Shown here piece by piece: positions 12,201-25,500 of a DNA stretch of 64,000 nucleotides. Made by a program: the position numbers and the translations under genes. The stretch is from Chondrosia reniformis (taxonomy: Eukaryota; Porifera; Demospongiae; Chondrillida; Chondrillidae), in assembly GCA_947172415.1 (NCBI GenBank), contig OX359197.1, forward strand, positions 6,945,673 through 7,009,672, read 5' to 3'. Numbering within the stretch: position 1 is the stretch's first letter; each line of letters begins with the position of its first letter. Below the pieces are notes generated by a model. It saw nothing but the letters and a program-made list of their open reading frames with translations. It did no database searches and was not told the DNA's origin.

Positions 12201-15200
12201 CTTCATGTATCGTGTTATTACAAGTAACTGAACCTAGACCAACCCCATTGGGTTGGGAGAGGTGTGGTTCACTGCACTACACTACACTATTAACTGGACA
12301 CAAAGTAGTATACCTTATCTGGCGAGAGGAAGATTACTTTGACTACATTATCATGCTCCACACTGTTCAACATCACCGCCTTGTTCACCATGACACTTAA
12401 CATTTGCTCATCTTGAACAGGAAACTCCTATAAGCAGATAAACTTTCACCATCAACCATCTTCTCCGCTGACCAATCAAAACATCTCCATACATACGTAC
12501 ATACATATGTACATGCATGAATTGGCCTATTACAGCACCGGAGTTAGAAAGAAGCTATATTGAATGCATGTCCATGAAAGAGTTGTATCAATTAGTCTAT
12601 AACTGGCCTATGTAGCTAATTGATTCATGATGTTGGTAATAACTCTTTGATAAAACACTTTTGCTCTCTTCCAAAACCACTCATCTCACATGCTGCTCCA
12701 TTAAGGAGAACAACTTCACTATAGCAACACTGACCTTTATAACACAGGGCTGGCCCAGATAAACTGAACGGTAAACTGGAACTGGATAGCCCTCAACGAT
12801 CTCCGATATGGTGAAGTGGTCCAACTGACGTCCCATCATCACCAACCCTCCTGTCTCCTAACACACCAGACACATGGATACCATTCTCAAACACACTGGT
12901 AATCTTAGTGATAAGCAAACCACAACTGTTTAATTACTATCTAAACATCACCAGACTAATAATTAACTGGCTCACCAGACCACTATTCTACATCCCATTA
13001 AAATCAGCCCATTTCCTGTGGGAGGGGCCATCCAAAGCTATCTCATCTACACCTAACCATACACCTAACCATACACGTACGTATATCTCGAGTTGGCTCA
13101 GCTCAATTGTATACAAACATCACGTGTGATCAGAGCGGCGAGTTGTTTACATCCCAGCCAACCCCTCCCTCTCAATGGAGAAGACCTCAACAATGTTACC
13201 ACCACAGCATGATAGACCTTACCTGACAGCTCTGTAATCCCAGCTCTGGATGCAACAGGTTCAGTTCCGGAAAGTTCTCCAAATACTTGGCTAGGAATGA
13301 CTATAAGTACACAGAGAAGTGAACAAGATGCAAGTACAACGTAACCTACAAACTTACAGAGAGGTTCTGCTCCTTGGAAAATGCTTTGTGAAGACTTTCT
13401 CTGATATCATTCAACTCACCATTCACCTAAAGTTGAAGGAAGTAGAAAGAAGATCACCCGTAACATACACTGCCCCACCCTCCTACAGGCTTGCCCCACC
13501 CTCCTACAGGCTTGCCCCACCCTCCTACAGGCTTGCCCCACCCTCCTACAGGCTTGCCCCACCCTCCTACAGGCTTGCCCCACCCTCCTACAGGCTTGCC
13601 CCAACCCTCACCTGTTGTAGTTCATCAGCAGATTCATTTAGTGGATCGTCAGAGAACTCCTTCTTGTCCACCAGCTTGTGTCCGAGCTGCCTCCTCAAGT
13701 CTCTGACACTCCTCTTTACATCCTGCAGCTCTGCAGTGTTGAGATCCACATTTATACAGTCTTCAACCACCTTCTTCAGATCTGTGTACTGGTCAAGCAA
13801 CTGCCTGTGGAGGAGACATACGTATATATCAACTGACATAATATTACGCCGGTGAATACACGTACGTACATTACATACATGTACTGCACTGTATGGTACA
13901 GACCAAAAGTAACGCTTACACTCGCGAGATTCAAGTACGAGTCACTCGAAAACTCAAGTGGTATTGTAGTCAAATAACACGATATCTTTTCGATTCCTGA
14001 GTGGTGCTTTCGAGGGGATTTTGAGTATTTAATAGTGATATAAAATTATTAAAGTCTTTGATGTCCTGAGCACTCGCTTTACCCCTCGCTATATTCTCAA
14101 TATGATTACCACTCGCACTCGAATCTCGTGAGTGTAAGCGTTACTTTTGGTCTGTATTGTATAAAGACACGCTTACTGTAACATGTGAATCTCTTTGAGC
14201 TCCGAGTCTACACAATGCCACACCTTCTTTATTGTGGCCATAATCTTCTCTGGAATGACATCTTCGTCGCTTCTCTGCAGTTGTACGTATGTACAGTTCT
14301 GCATGTTAGGGCATGCAACACAAAGTGCATGGGTATACGCACAATACGTACCTTCAGCACTTTAATCTCTTCATTGCATACTTGACTGACTGTGTCAAAC
14401 AATATGTCTACTTCTGGTAGATTGGCGTCAGCTTCAGCTAAAGTAAAGCTCTAATGGAAGATAAAGATGTTGTCATAGCAACACAAGATTTGAGATGGTA
14501 CAGTACATGTTATACTGGAATTATGTATGCAGCACTAGACGTACTGTAAATACGTATGTAAACAAGATATGATTTTAGATGTCAAGTATAAACCAGCTGG
14601 CTCAATACTATAATAGTGAGAAAGACACTTTGCACTTGCACTTTATGCTTGTGGTAGACTCACTTTAATGATAGTCTTGAAGGCCGTAATGAGGTGGCCT
14701 ACTTGGTCATCAGTGGTGCACCTCATCCTGTCCAGACCGACCTGTCTCTCACTCTACAACACAAAGGAGGAGGAGGAGGAGGAGTAGGAGGAGTAGGAGG
14801 AGGAGGTGGAGGAGGAATGACATGCTAGCACCCTAATATGGTATGATGACATCATCACTGCCTCACTGGACCCACCCACACAAACCTGCCACTCCCTGAG
14901 CTCCGATATCACATTCCCGAGATCAGTTGGAGTTAGGAGAATCTCTTCAGTGTCACTGAGCCCTTCGGAACAGAACACCTTCAGCTCCTCGCTACAGTCC
15001 TGAGACAAGGGAAGTAGAGACAATTCAAACACTTTACCTCACTCATACATAATAGACAGTTGTCGTATACATATGTATATACACATACGTACTACATTAA
15101 TTGAGAATGTTTTAAATTTCAAAGTTACAAAGTGTACCCATTCATATGAGACACAATTTTATAAACAATAACTACATGTACGTATGTTGTTTCAGATAAA

Positions 15201-18200
15201 AACAAGAACTGTTCACATGACACAACCTTTCACGTCACATGACACAACCTTTCACGTCACATGACACAACCTTTCACGTCACATGACACAACCTTTCACG
15301 TCACATGACACAACCTTTCACGTCACATGACACAACCTTTCACGTCACATGACACAACCTTTCACGTCACATACGTACAAACTAACTTCTAGTAACTGCA
15401 GTCTTGATCCATCTCCTAACTTATCTGAAGCTTGCAGTATGAAGCTGTCGATTGCACACAGCAACTTCTGTCTTGTCTCATTCCTTGGAGTTACCAGCTC
15501 CGTCACTGTCTCCTGTAAGGAAGAGATAAGGAAAACATGGCTGCAGTGAACTAATCCATCTCCCTCACTCGAGTGTTCTAAATCCCCCTTCGTCTACCTA
15601 CCTTATCTTTGCATTCCCTAATCTTCTGTTGTAACTCCTCAAGGTTCTGTATAGCATCTTGTAGCTGCACAAGAGTGTTGCAAAGGACAATGATAGCATG
15701 CATGAAATGGGAGTCATAGCAGACAATCAGAGCACACTGTTAGAATGACCGAACACTTGCTCACTTCTGAAATTGAGGTCATCTTATCAAAATTAATCTG
15801 TTTCTCCTCCTCTGCCAAGTCATCACAGAGTTTGGTCACCTTCTGGAGCCATTTTGGTTCCAAAGTTGCACTCACCCTCACCTCGTGTGTCCTCACTAGC
15901 TGAGCGTGGGCGGCCACCAGCTGGTGGAAGGAGACATGAAGAGACAAGATGAGGTTAACAAAGAATGGAGAAAGGAAAGTACTAAATAATTCCTATGTAA
16001 AGTGATGAGAAGGCACTCAGTAGTACGTTTAAATAATATATTACAGACAATGATTTAACTATGTACTTTGGCTAAACTATAAATGTAACCCTATAGACCA
16101 AATTTACAATCAGATCAAAGGAGATTCTCTCCACTTGTATACCAGTGAACTGACGAACCTATGGACGTACGTACCTTGTCTTGCGTTCTCGTGTGAGTAG
16201 CTATCGACCCCTTCAGACTGGTCACTTGCTGCTGGGATTCCTTGTAATTGGCTCTCAACACTTCTACTTCCTTCATCAGCCGTAGCTTGTCGTTCTGAAG
16301 CTCAACTTGACTGGGAAGATGAGATAGTCAGGCAGCTGATTAAGGTGTACGTATATGTTACCATGGAAACAAAATGTCTACCAACCTCATTTTTAATTGA
16401 TGTAGATGTACATTTTTCTGTTCAACTTCAAGTTTCAAAAGCTCCATCTCCTTTTGGTTGCTAAGGAGGTTGCTAGGCGTTGTTGGAGAGGAGCGCTCAG
16501 TAGAGCATTGGTTGCTAAATACTGGAGACAGCTTGAGTGACTTGGCTGACAGTATTGGCTGAAGGTCAAAGGAGGAAAGCACAAGTGACCAGATCCGTCT
16601 TCGCAAAAACAAGCAAATTACTCAAATAACAATCAGAAATATTGTACAATATTCAGCCATTACACACTACAAATTGGAGACAATACTACTCTCTCAGATT
16701 CAATTCCAGAAATTTTAACAAGAAGAATGCATTGCTCACCTTCTGAACTGTGAGGTTTACAGAAGGTTCCTCGGCCACTTCACCTGATCCTTCTCCCTCA
16801 CTGCCCGTGGAGGAGTGAGGGGGTGTGGTGGGAGGGAGGGAGAGGTACGTGGCTAGGCCTTCCTTCACTATCTCCTCTCCGATATTCACCTCCACATCAC
16901 TGACAGTGCAAAACACCCTCACTGATATAGTGTCTACATCACACACATCAACAGCCCACATTAAACATGGCAGGTGATGACTAATGAGAGTGAATATTTA
17001 CCAGATCCATCTTCTTCAACTACCTCAACCGTTACTATCTTGTCCACTAAACTGGCTCGCAGCAGCTCAAGAGCCTAAGGGACAAGAGGTCAAGAGGTCA
17101 AGCATTAAAGTAACAAAGGAGAGGGAAGGAGAAAGCCTTACCTTGTCTTCCTTGTCATCCTCTTCGGGTTTGGCCAATCCTGCCAGGGAGAACTGCTGCG
17201 TGGTGACTATGTTCTGAAGATCTTCTGGTAGCTTCTTCAGATCACTGCACTTCACAATAGCAGTGTTACCATAGTCAATATAACGAATAAAACACTACAA
17301 ACATCAGATGTACACTCCTCAATATACAAGTACATGCATTATGAAGTGCTACTATATTTAGGTACATTACCTCATCATCGCTGATGTCCAGTATCTTACA
17401 GCGATACCAACATTCATCTCCTTCGTACAAGGCACCATACACCTAGGGGGCGGAGCTTACAGTTGGCACAGATCATGCCTTTAATGGCAATCAAAATTGC
17501 TTACCTCACTAAAGGAAGGAGACCTAGGGGAAAATCCCTTCTCGTTAGTGCAGTGCTCCTTCACTTGAGTTGCCACATTAAACACGAGATCTGCATTGTC
17601 CTCACTGATGCTCTATACACAGATACATACACATAGGAATAGTATAACAATGGAACACATGATATATAAAAATGCTTACTATCACATCCAATGCTTGTCA
17701 CATGACAGTCATGTGACTAGGTAACAGGACAGTAACATATGTACAAGTATACAAAAAGGTGGACTTGTAGAGGAGAGCTTACTTGTCCCCAAAAGGTCCA
17801 ACAGTTCTCCACGTGAGTGACTATTATCTTTCTTCTAGTTCCCTTCTTCCACATGTGGGAAGATGTGTATGGCTTCCTCTTGGAAGGGTCCTTATTATAC
17901 CTTGGATAGCCAGACCTTCACATGAGAGGGGAGGGGAGGGGAGGGGAGGGGAGGGGAGAGGAGAGGAGAGGGGAGGAGAGGAGGGGAGGGGAGGGGAGGG
18001 GAGAGGAGGGGAGGGGAGAGGAGAGGAGAGGAGAGGAGAGGAGAGGAGAGGAGTAAGTGAGCGAGAGTATGCATAGCTTTTCTAATTACTCCAAGGTCAT
18101 ATTTAATTATTCATGTTTTCCTAAATTGTGAGCTTTACAAAACATGTGTGGCGAGTTTCTGTTAAGAATGATAACACTCATTTTCACCCAGAGGCAGTTC

Positions 18201-18969
18201 TATGCAGCCTTGAATCACTAGGGACTGTGTTACAAGATGTCACTCACCCTCTGTGGTACTTCTGTCCATAGTTGTAGTCCCTGGTCCTTCGGGAGGTCAG
18301 GGGAGAGGAAGGTCTCTTCCAACTGTGAGTGGTGCTGGAAGGAGAGACAAATATGTAGTTTTGTGTCCTACTGGAGGGCCAGTATTAGACTCACACAACA
18401 CCTCCCCACTGTTCTCCCTTTGACACCTGACAAGAAGGAGGCATGTAATGACTGTCCTCTGTAAAACCTTAAAAGTACTCAACTCACCTGTAGAGGGGCG
18501 CCCATAAAGGTGAACCCGTTCAGCTCCACTATCGCATTCTTTGCTGCCTCCTCGTCTGTGTACTTTACAAACCTTGAGAGCGAGAGAGAAAGAGAGATTG
18601 ACGCTACTAAGGAATGGATCACTGCACGGATTGACTTACGCAGTTTGAAAGTGCTCCTTTTCACGAATTGACAGTCGATCGATGGAGCCATATCGACCAA
18701 ATATTGTACAAATACTACCCTAAACGTGCATAGCAAAGAAAGTACAAAAATCCAGCCTTTCTTTCGCTAACATTAAGAAAATCTTAATTACTGGCGACGA
18801 AGGCCAACTGGAGACCAAGCAATCGTGCACGTAGGAAAGCAACTCTTAGGAAGAGCATTAGTTAGCGCTACTTGCATGGTACCAGACTGTAGCATACCTT
18901 GATATTCCTTGCCGAGAGAGGTATGTTTTCGACAAAGACATCATAAGTGACTGGAACATTAGCCGCCAT
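9273..18969 (-). CDS. STK31: STK31-like protein: RRM, Tudor, coiled coil, degenerate kinase
   Basis: Twenty-eight exons close in phase into about 1019 aa. High to low: 18969-18898, 18719-18640, 18572-18488, 18334-18248, 17612-17505, 17442-17371, 17294-17142, 17074-17002, 16921-16740, 16558-16386, 16310-16175, 15920-15765, 15664-15602, 15512-15387, 14999-14886, 14753-14664, 14450-14352, 14274-14177, 13804-13612, 13426-13358, 13300-13223, 12857-12735, 12427-12314, 11858-11775, 11318-11154, 10098-10000, 9897-9829, 9371-9273 (stop TAG). Residues 9-80 form an RRM (VFVENI, FVKY). Residues 145-195 form a Tudor core (WYRC, YIDYGN), followed by an SN-like half to about 265. Residues 305-765 are largely coiled coil. 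The kinase (770-1019) has VIK at 810, YGD for HRD, DFD for DFG, and a PE at 941. This order matches STK31/TDRD8, a germline Tudor protein linked to piRNA biology in vertebrates. Activity is doubtful. Exon 12 could contain an extra small intron. Confidence 0.8.
9541..9773. repeat. Dispersed repeat family, copy 3 (reverse orientation)
   Basis: Reverse complement of the repeats at 4569 and 7007. It lies in the last intron of the STK31-like gene. Confidence 0.8.
10105..11104. repeat. 1-kb minisatellite filling a kinase-domain intron
   Basis: Dense array of acacaagtgac-type units (17-20 bp), alternating between cacaa and ccacaaca spacers. It occupies nearly all of the intron between the catalytic-loop exon (ending 11154) and the next kinase exon (starting 10098), running to within a few bases of the acceptor. 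Long open frames across it, rich in Cys, Val and Leu, are repeat artefacts. Confidence 0.95.
11456..11645. mobile_element. MITE-like inverted-repeat element
   Basis: About 190 bp with imperfect terminal inverted repeats of about 32 bp (tatattggg and gaatgcgtg at the left, their complements at the right). No coding capacity. It lies in a kinase-domain intron. Target duplication was not resolved. Confidence 0.6.
13472..13602. repeat. 21-bp minisatellite beside a splice donor
   Basis: Six copies of gccccaccctcctacaggc plus tt. It begins within about 10 bp of the donor of the exon 13804-13612 on the - strand. Confidence 0.95.
13898..14155. mobile_element. MITE with 35-bp terminal inverted repeats
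   Basis: A 258-bp element bounded by inverted repeats that start acagaccaaaagtaacgc and match over about 35 bp with one mismatch. The interior is non-coding. It lies in the intron between STK31-like exons 18 and 19. Confidence 0.8.
14764..14812. repeat. GGA/TCC microsatellite acting as polypyrimidine tract
   Basis: On the - strand this CTCCTC-type run lies immediately upstream of the acceptor of exon 14753-14664. The repeat itself therefore supplies the pyrimidine tract. Confidence 0.8.
15213..15371. repeat. 22-bp minisatellite beside a splice donor
   Basis: About seven copies of cacatgacacaacctttcac plus gt, starting about 15 bp past the donor of exon 15512-15387 on the - strand. Confidence 0.95.
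17931..18051. repeat. Purine (GGGGA/GAGGA) microsatellite
   Basis: About 120 bp of strictly G/A pentamer repeats in the intron between STK31-like exons 4 and 5. Such a homopurine tract can adopt triplex structure. Confidence 0.95.
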
Positions 18970-19538
18970 CTCGAGCTCACGTGGCGCTAAAACAAGTATA
19001 CGGAAGTAAACGGACTTGTAAGCAATACAATAGACCAGCACTGCATTGCACTGATTGACCTGCAAAACGTCAACAGGAACGGATTGATCAACTAGCAAAA
19101 CGTGTCGGCTCATTTACATGCACATACATACTTAATCAATCTGCACAAAACAGCCCTGCAACCCTGTCTCTGTGACTTGTAGTCCTTTCCATTGGATAGC
19201 CACACAGAGAATAGCTAGTGCTGATTAGAGTGACCTGCAGAGATTTAAACACAGTCACTGCTGAATAAATGTGCTGGCTCATTTAACCAGGAACTTACAA
19301 GTCATAACAGATCTGGACTGCATGATCCACACATCATATGTCTTAAGCTCAGTGACTGTGACACACGTGAGAGAGGACTTGAAATCCTTCACACCTCAAT
19401 CTGAGTAAAATATCACATGTTATGAGGTGATATTGGTGAACTCAATGGAAAGACTGTAACTAGTAATGCACCAGCCACTGTATGATACCACTTGATTTTT
19501 CAAAGTTAGCTACCTTGTCTGGTGACACTCAGTGGAGA
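18970..19538. promoter_or_regulatory. Intergenic region with the STK31-like promoter (inferred)
   Basis: Lies between the ATG of the STK31-like gene and the stop of the ankyrin gene, both on the - strand. It must hold the 5' flank of one and the 3' UTR of the other. No TATA box or other motif stands out. Confidence 0.4.
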
Positions 19539-22500
19539 TTACTGGGTTTTACTCAAAATTTCTTCTATCCTGTCTGCAGGTTCTGTTCCAATCTCATCCC
19601 TTAATACATTCACGAGTGTCCTCCAGGTCCTTGCTTTTCTTCCGGTTTGAGGAGCATTTTGGAGCCACTGATCAAATAACTCCATACAACACCTTTTATA
19701 TTTACTTCCCTTATCTTTCTCAATTTTATTTAAGAGTATCATGTCGACTCCAAGTGTGATGCCAAGTCCAAACCAGTCTTCTCCAACTTTAGGAACAACT
19801 TCCTTCCAAAGTAACTCATGTGTTGGAGTGACATTAAGTGGATCTGATTCACCTAGGTAGATTACATAGGATTTAAGGAGAAGCTTAAAACCATAGTCTC
19901 TTCTTACCTGAAGTGAGACTTGAAGATGAAGTTAATCTTAAAATTGATCCAGAGGTGTGCAATGTGTCTATAGATGTTGGCACACCATCAATTAAATCAG
20001 ATGTGTCCATGTATTCCACTGCTAAGGTAGTCAAACTGGGCACTACAGAGAAACAGTCACTATACTTGAGCTGAACTGATTATGAGTAAAATATGAATAC
20101 ATTAAGTCAAACTACAACATAGAGCTTTGTATACCATCAGGTCAACTTACAGAATTGCTCAATAGCTCTACCAAGTTTGCGATTATTGTCGTGTGCTTTC
20201 TCCTTCTTCAGCACATCCATTAAGGCAGTCAATTTGCGAAGTGATGGATTTCTGAAGAAGATACTCCACAACTTCATGTTAGCTTCAATGTAGTTGTTAC
20301 ATGTACACAGATCAGCATATTCAGCTATGGTTAGTACATCGTTTGCCACCAGACTGTGATATATGCCAGAGAGATCACAATACTTCTGCCAGAGGTCAAA
20401 TACTCTTTCCTCTTTTAAGAAGTTTTTTATCATCTCATTTTCAGCTGAAAAAGATGGCATGAAATTAAATTAAATCAGAGATTATACATATTTAAAACAA
20501 TTTACCAAATATGATGAACCATAAACCACTCTCTAGCAAGAAGACTTACTTATAGTTAAACTGAGAGATCTTGAATATGACTCTGACATACGACTTGTCA
20601 TTACAGCTCTACTCTGTGACTCCACCTTCACTGGACTGAGCTTTGACAAATAGTACTTTAATGCTTCCTTCCCTTTTGGACCACAAGCACATAATCTTGA
20701 GATGCTCTCATGCAAGCCTAGCACTTCAGTGCCACACAATAACTGGTAGTCTTTAGGAATGTCTGCCCAAATGCCTGGTTTGCCACCTTTTTGTTCAATG
20801 AGGTCTGCTATACTGTTGAGCCTAAACTGCCTTGCCACATCAAGTGGAGTGAGACCGTTGGGAAAGTGCTCGTGTACAAGATAGGACAGACCTGGCTTAG
20901 CTAGTAACTCTGGAATATACTTTTGATTATATTTGTTCATAGAGTCAATGTAAGCTGAGATTAGAGATATATGTAATGGGTTAAGCAAAGCATCATCACA
21001 AACATTCAATTTGCTGTTCTCCCATTTCCTGCTACTGCCACCATACCAAGTGTGAACTCTTAATGCAACAGACAGTGGTAACCGTGGTAACTGAGATACA
21101 TCTAGGGTCAAAGTGCAAGAAGATATATTTCCAAGTATTGAACCATAAGAGATTTTAGACACATTTGAAGCAACCACTTCTGAAAGTTGATTGAGATCAT
21201 TATGTACAGCAGCTATAGAAGGAATACACTTTTGGATGAACTTGATTAAATCAAATTTTGGGTTTATTAGACCATATTCCGGAATTGATGTTCCAACACA
21301 ATCCTTGACATGAACATCAGCTCCATGTTGAACTAACAATTCTGCTGCTTCATTGTGACCTTCACAGACTGCTAGTGCAAGGGGAGTTTGGCCAAATGAA
21401 TTAGACTTGTTGATAATAAGATCGAGTGTTTTGCGTTCCAGGTGTTCCAGTACAATATTAATAACATTCACACATTCACCACTAAATGCAGCATAATGTA
21501 ATACACTATAACCTAGGCTATCTAACAAATTTGGATCACTTCCTTCAAATAAAGCTAAAACTGTATCAACATTATCTGAAAGACAGGCTTGATGGAGAGG
21601 TGTGCCATAAACACCAGCTGAAACACAAGTGCTAGCACCAAATTTAATAAGTGTAGTGACTGCATCTGTCTTACCTGCACTTGCTGCTCTATGAAGAGGG
21701 GTCTCACCATACTCATCCCTTGCATTCATATCAAGCTTTTTCTCTACTAAGAAATTGATCATTTCCACATTACCACCAAAACATGCAAAATGGAGCACAC
21801 TTTGACCATCACTAGATAACTTATCCAATGGACAACCTTTCTCCAATAATGCCAACATTGTCTCAAAATGGCCTCCAACGGCTGCTTGATGAAGTGGAGT
21901 GCCATGACTACCAGCCACTACTGATTTATCAGCACCTAATGCAATCAGTTCAAGTGCAGCACTAGTTTTACCTGCCAATGCTGCTCTATGAAGAGGGGTC
22001 TCACCATACTCATCCTTTGCATTCATATCAAGCTTTTTCTCTACTAAGAAATTGATCATTTCCACATTACCACCTTCACTTGCAAAATGGAGCACACTTC
22101 TACCAATACTAGATAACTTATCCAATTGACAACCTTTCTCCAATAATGCCAACATTGTCTCTAAATGGCCTCCAACGGCTGCTTGATGAAGTGGAGTGCC
22201 ATGACTACCAGCCACTACCGATTTATCAGCACCTAATGCAATCAGTTCAAGTGCAGCACTAGTTTTACCTGTCAATGATGCTCTATGAAGAGGGGTCTCA
22301 CCATACTCATCCCTTGCATTCATATCTAGCTTTTTCTCTACTAAGAAATTGATCATTTCCACATTACCACCAAAACATGCAAAATGGAGCACACTTCTAC
22401 CAATACTAGATAACTTATCCAATGGACAACCTTTCTCAAATAATGCCAACATTGTCTCAAAATGGCCTCCAAGGGCTGCTAGATGTAGTGGAGTGCCATG

Positions 22501-25500
22501 ACTACCAGCCACTATTGATTTATCAGCACCTAATGCAATCAGTTCAAGTGCAGCACTAGTTTTACCTGCCAATCCTGCTCTATGAAGAGGGGTCTCACCA
22601 TACTCATTCCTTGCATTCATATCTAGCTTTTTTTCCACTAAGAAATTGATCATTTCCACATTACCACCTTTACTTGCAAAATGGAGCACACTTTGACTAT
22701 CACTAGATAACTTATCCAATGGACAACCTTTCTCCAATAATGCCAACATTGTCTCAAAATGGCCTCCAAGGGCTGCTAGATGTAGTGGAGTGCCATGACT
22801 ACCAGCCACTACTGATTTATCAGCACCTAATGCAATCAGTTCAAGTGCAGCACTAGTTTTACCTGCCAATGCTGCTCTATGAAGAGGGGTCTCACCATAC
22901 TCATCCCTTGCATTCATATCTAGCTTTTTCTCTACTAAGAAATTGATCATTTCCACATTACCACCTTCACTTGCAAAATGGAGCACACTTTGACCATCAC
23001 TAGATAACTTATCCAATGGACAACCTTTCTCCAATAATGCCAACATTGTCTCAAAATGGCCTCCAAGGGCTGCTTGATGAAGTGGAGTGCCATGACTACC
23101 AGCCACTACCGATTTATCAGCACCTAATGCAATCAGTTCAAGTGCAGCACTAGTTTTACCTGCCCTTGCTGCTCTATGAAGAGGGGTCTCACCATACTCA
23201 TCCCTTGCATTCACATCAAGCTTTTTCTCTACTAAGAAATTGATCATTTCCACATTACCACCAAAACATGCAAAATGGAGCACACTTCTACCAATACTAG
23301 ATAACTTATCCAATGGACAACCTTTCTCCAATAATGCCAACATTGTCTCAAAATGGCCTCCAACGGCTGCTTGATGAAGTGGAGTGCCATGACTACCAGC
23401 CACTACCGATTTATCAGCACCTAATGCAATCAGTTCAAGTGCAGCACTAGTTTTACCTGCCAATGCTGCTGTATGAAGAGGGGTCTCACCATACTCATCC
23501 CTTGCATTCATATCAAGCTTTTTCTCTACTAAGAAATTGATCATTTCCACATTACCACCAAAACATGCAAAATGGAGCACACTTCTACCAATACTAGATA
23601 ACTTATCCAATGGACAACCTTTCTCCAATAATGCCAACATTGTCTCAAAATGGCCTCCAACGGCTGCTTGATGAAGTGGAGTGCCATGACTACCAGCCAC
23701 TACCGATTTATCAGCACCTAATGCAATCAGTTCAAGTGCAGCACTAGTTTTACCTGCCAATGCTGCTGTATGAAGAGGGGTCTCACCATACTCATCCCTT
23801 GCATTCATATCAAGCTTTTTCTCTACTAAGAAATTGATCATTTCCACATTACCACCAAAACATGCAAAATGGAGCACACTTCTACCAATACTAGATAACT
23901 TATCCAATGGACAACCTTTCTCCAATAATGCCAACATTGTCTCAAAATGGCCTCCAACGGCTGCTTGATGAAGTGGAGTGCCATGACTACCAGCCACTAC
24001 CGATTTATCAGCACCTAATGCAATCAGTTCAAGTGCAGCACTAGTTTTACCTGCCAATGCTGCTGTATGAAGAGGGGTCTCACCATACTCATCCCTTGCA
24101 TTCATATCAAGCTTTTTCTCTACTAAGAAATTGATCATTTCCACATTACCACCTTCACTTGCAAAATGGAGCACACTTTGACCAATACTAGATAACTTAT
24201 CCAATGGACAACCTTTCTCCAATAATGCCAACATTGTCTCAAAATGGCCTCCAACGGCTGCTTGATGAAGTGGAGTGCCACGACTACCAGCCACTACTGA
24301 TTTATCAGCACCTAATGCAATCACTTCAAGTGCAGCACTAGTTTTACCTGCACTTGCTGCTCTATGAAGAGGGGTCTCGCCATCCTCATCCCTTGCATTC
24401 ATATCAAGCTTTTTTTCTACTAAGAAATTGATCATTTCCACATTACCACCTTCACTTGCAAAATGGAGCACACTTTGACCAATACTAGATAACTTATCCA
24501 ATGGACAACCTTTCTCCAATAATGCCAACATTGTCTCAAAATGGCCTCCAACGGCTGCTTGATGAAGTGGAGTGCCATGACTACCAGCCACTACCGATTT
24601 ATCAGCACCTAATGCAATCAGTTCAAGTGCAGCACTAGTTTTACCTGCCCTTGCTGCTCTATGAAGAGGGGTCTCACCATACTCATCCCTTGCATTCATA
24701 TCTAGCTTTTTCTCTACTAAGAAATTGATCATTTCCACATTACCACCTTCACTTGCAAAATGGAGCACACTTTGACCAATACTAGATAACTTATCCAATG
24801 GACAACCTTTCTCCAATAATGCCAACATTGTCTCAAAATGGCCTCCAACGGCTGCTTGATGAAGTGGAGTGCCATGACTACCAGCCACTACCGATTTATC
24901 AGCACCTAATGCAATCACTTCAAGTACAGCACTAGTTTTACCTGCCTTTGCTGCTCTATGAAGAGGGGTCTCACCATACTCATCCCTTGCATTCATATCA
25001 AGCTTTTTCTCTACTAAGAAATTGATCATTTCCACATTACCACCTTCACTTGCAAAATGGAGCACACTTTGACCAATACTAGATAACTTATCCAATTGAC
25101 AACCTTTCTCCAATAATGCCAACATTGTCTCAAAATGGCCTCCAACGGCTGCTTGATGAAGTGGAGTGCCATGACTACCAGCCACTACCGATTTATCAGC
25201 ACCTAATGCAATCAGTTCAAGTGCAGCACTAGTTTTACCTGCCCTTGCTGCTCTATGAAGAGGGGTCTCACCATACTCATCCCTTGCATTCATATCTAGC
25301 TTTTTCTCTACTAAGAAATTGATCATTTCCACATTACCACCAAAACATGCAAAATGGAGCACACTTCTACCAATACTAGATAACTTATCCAATGGACAAC
25401 CTTTCTCCAATAATGCCAACATTGTCTCAAAATGGCCTCCAAGGGCTGCTTGATGAAGTGGAGTGCCATGACTACCAGCCACTACTGATTTATCAGCACC

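Noticed and set aside
13319..13855. 178-codon + strand frame
   Set aside because: Crosses a 21-bp minisatellite and the antisense of two well-phased STK31-like exons.
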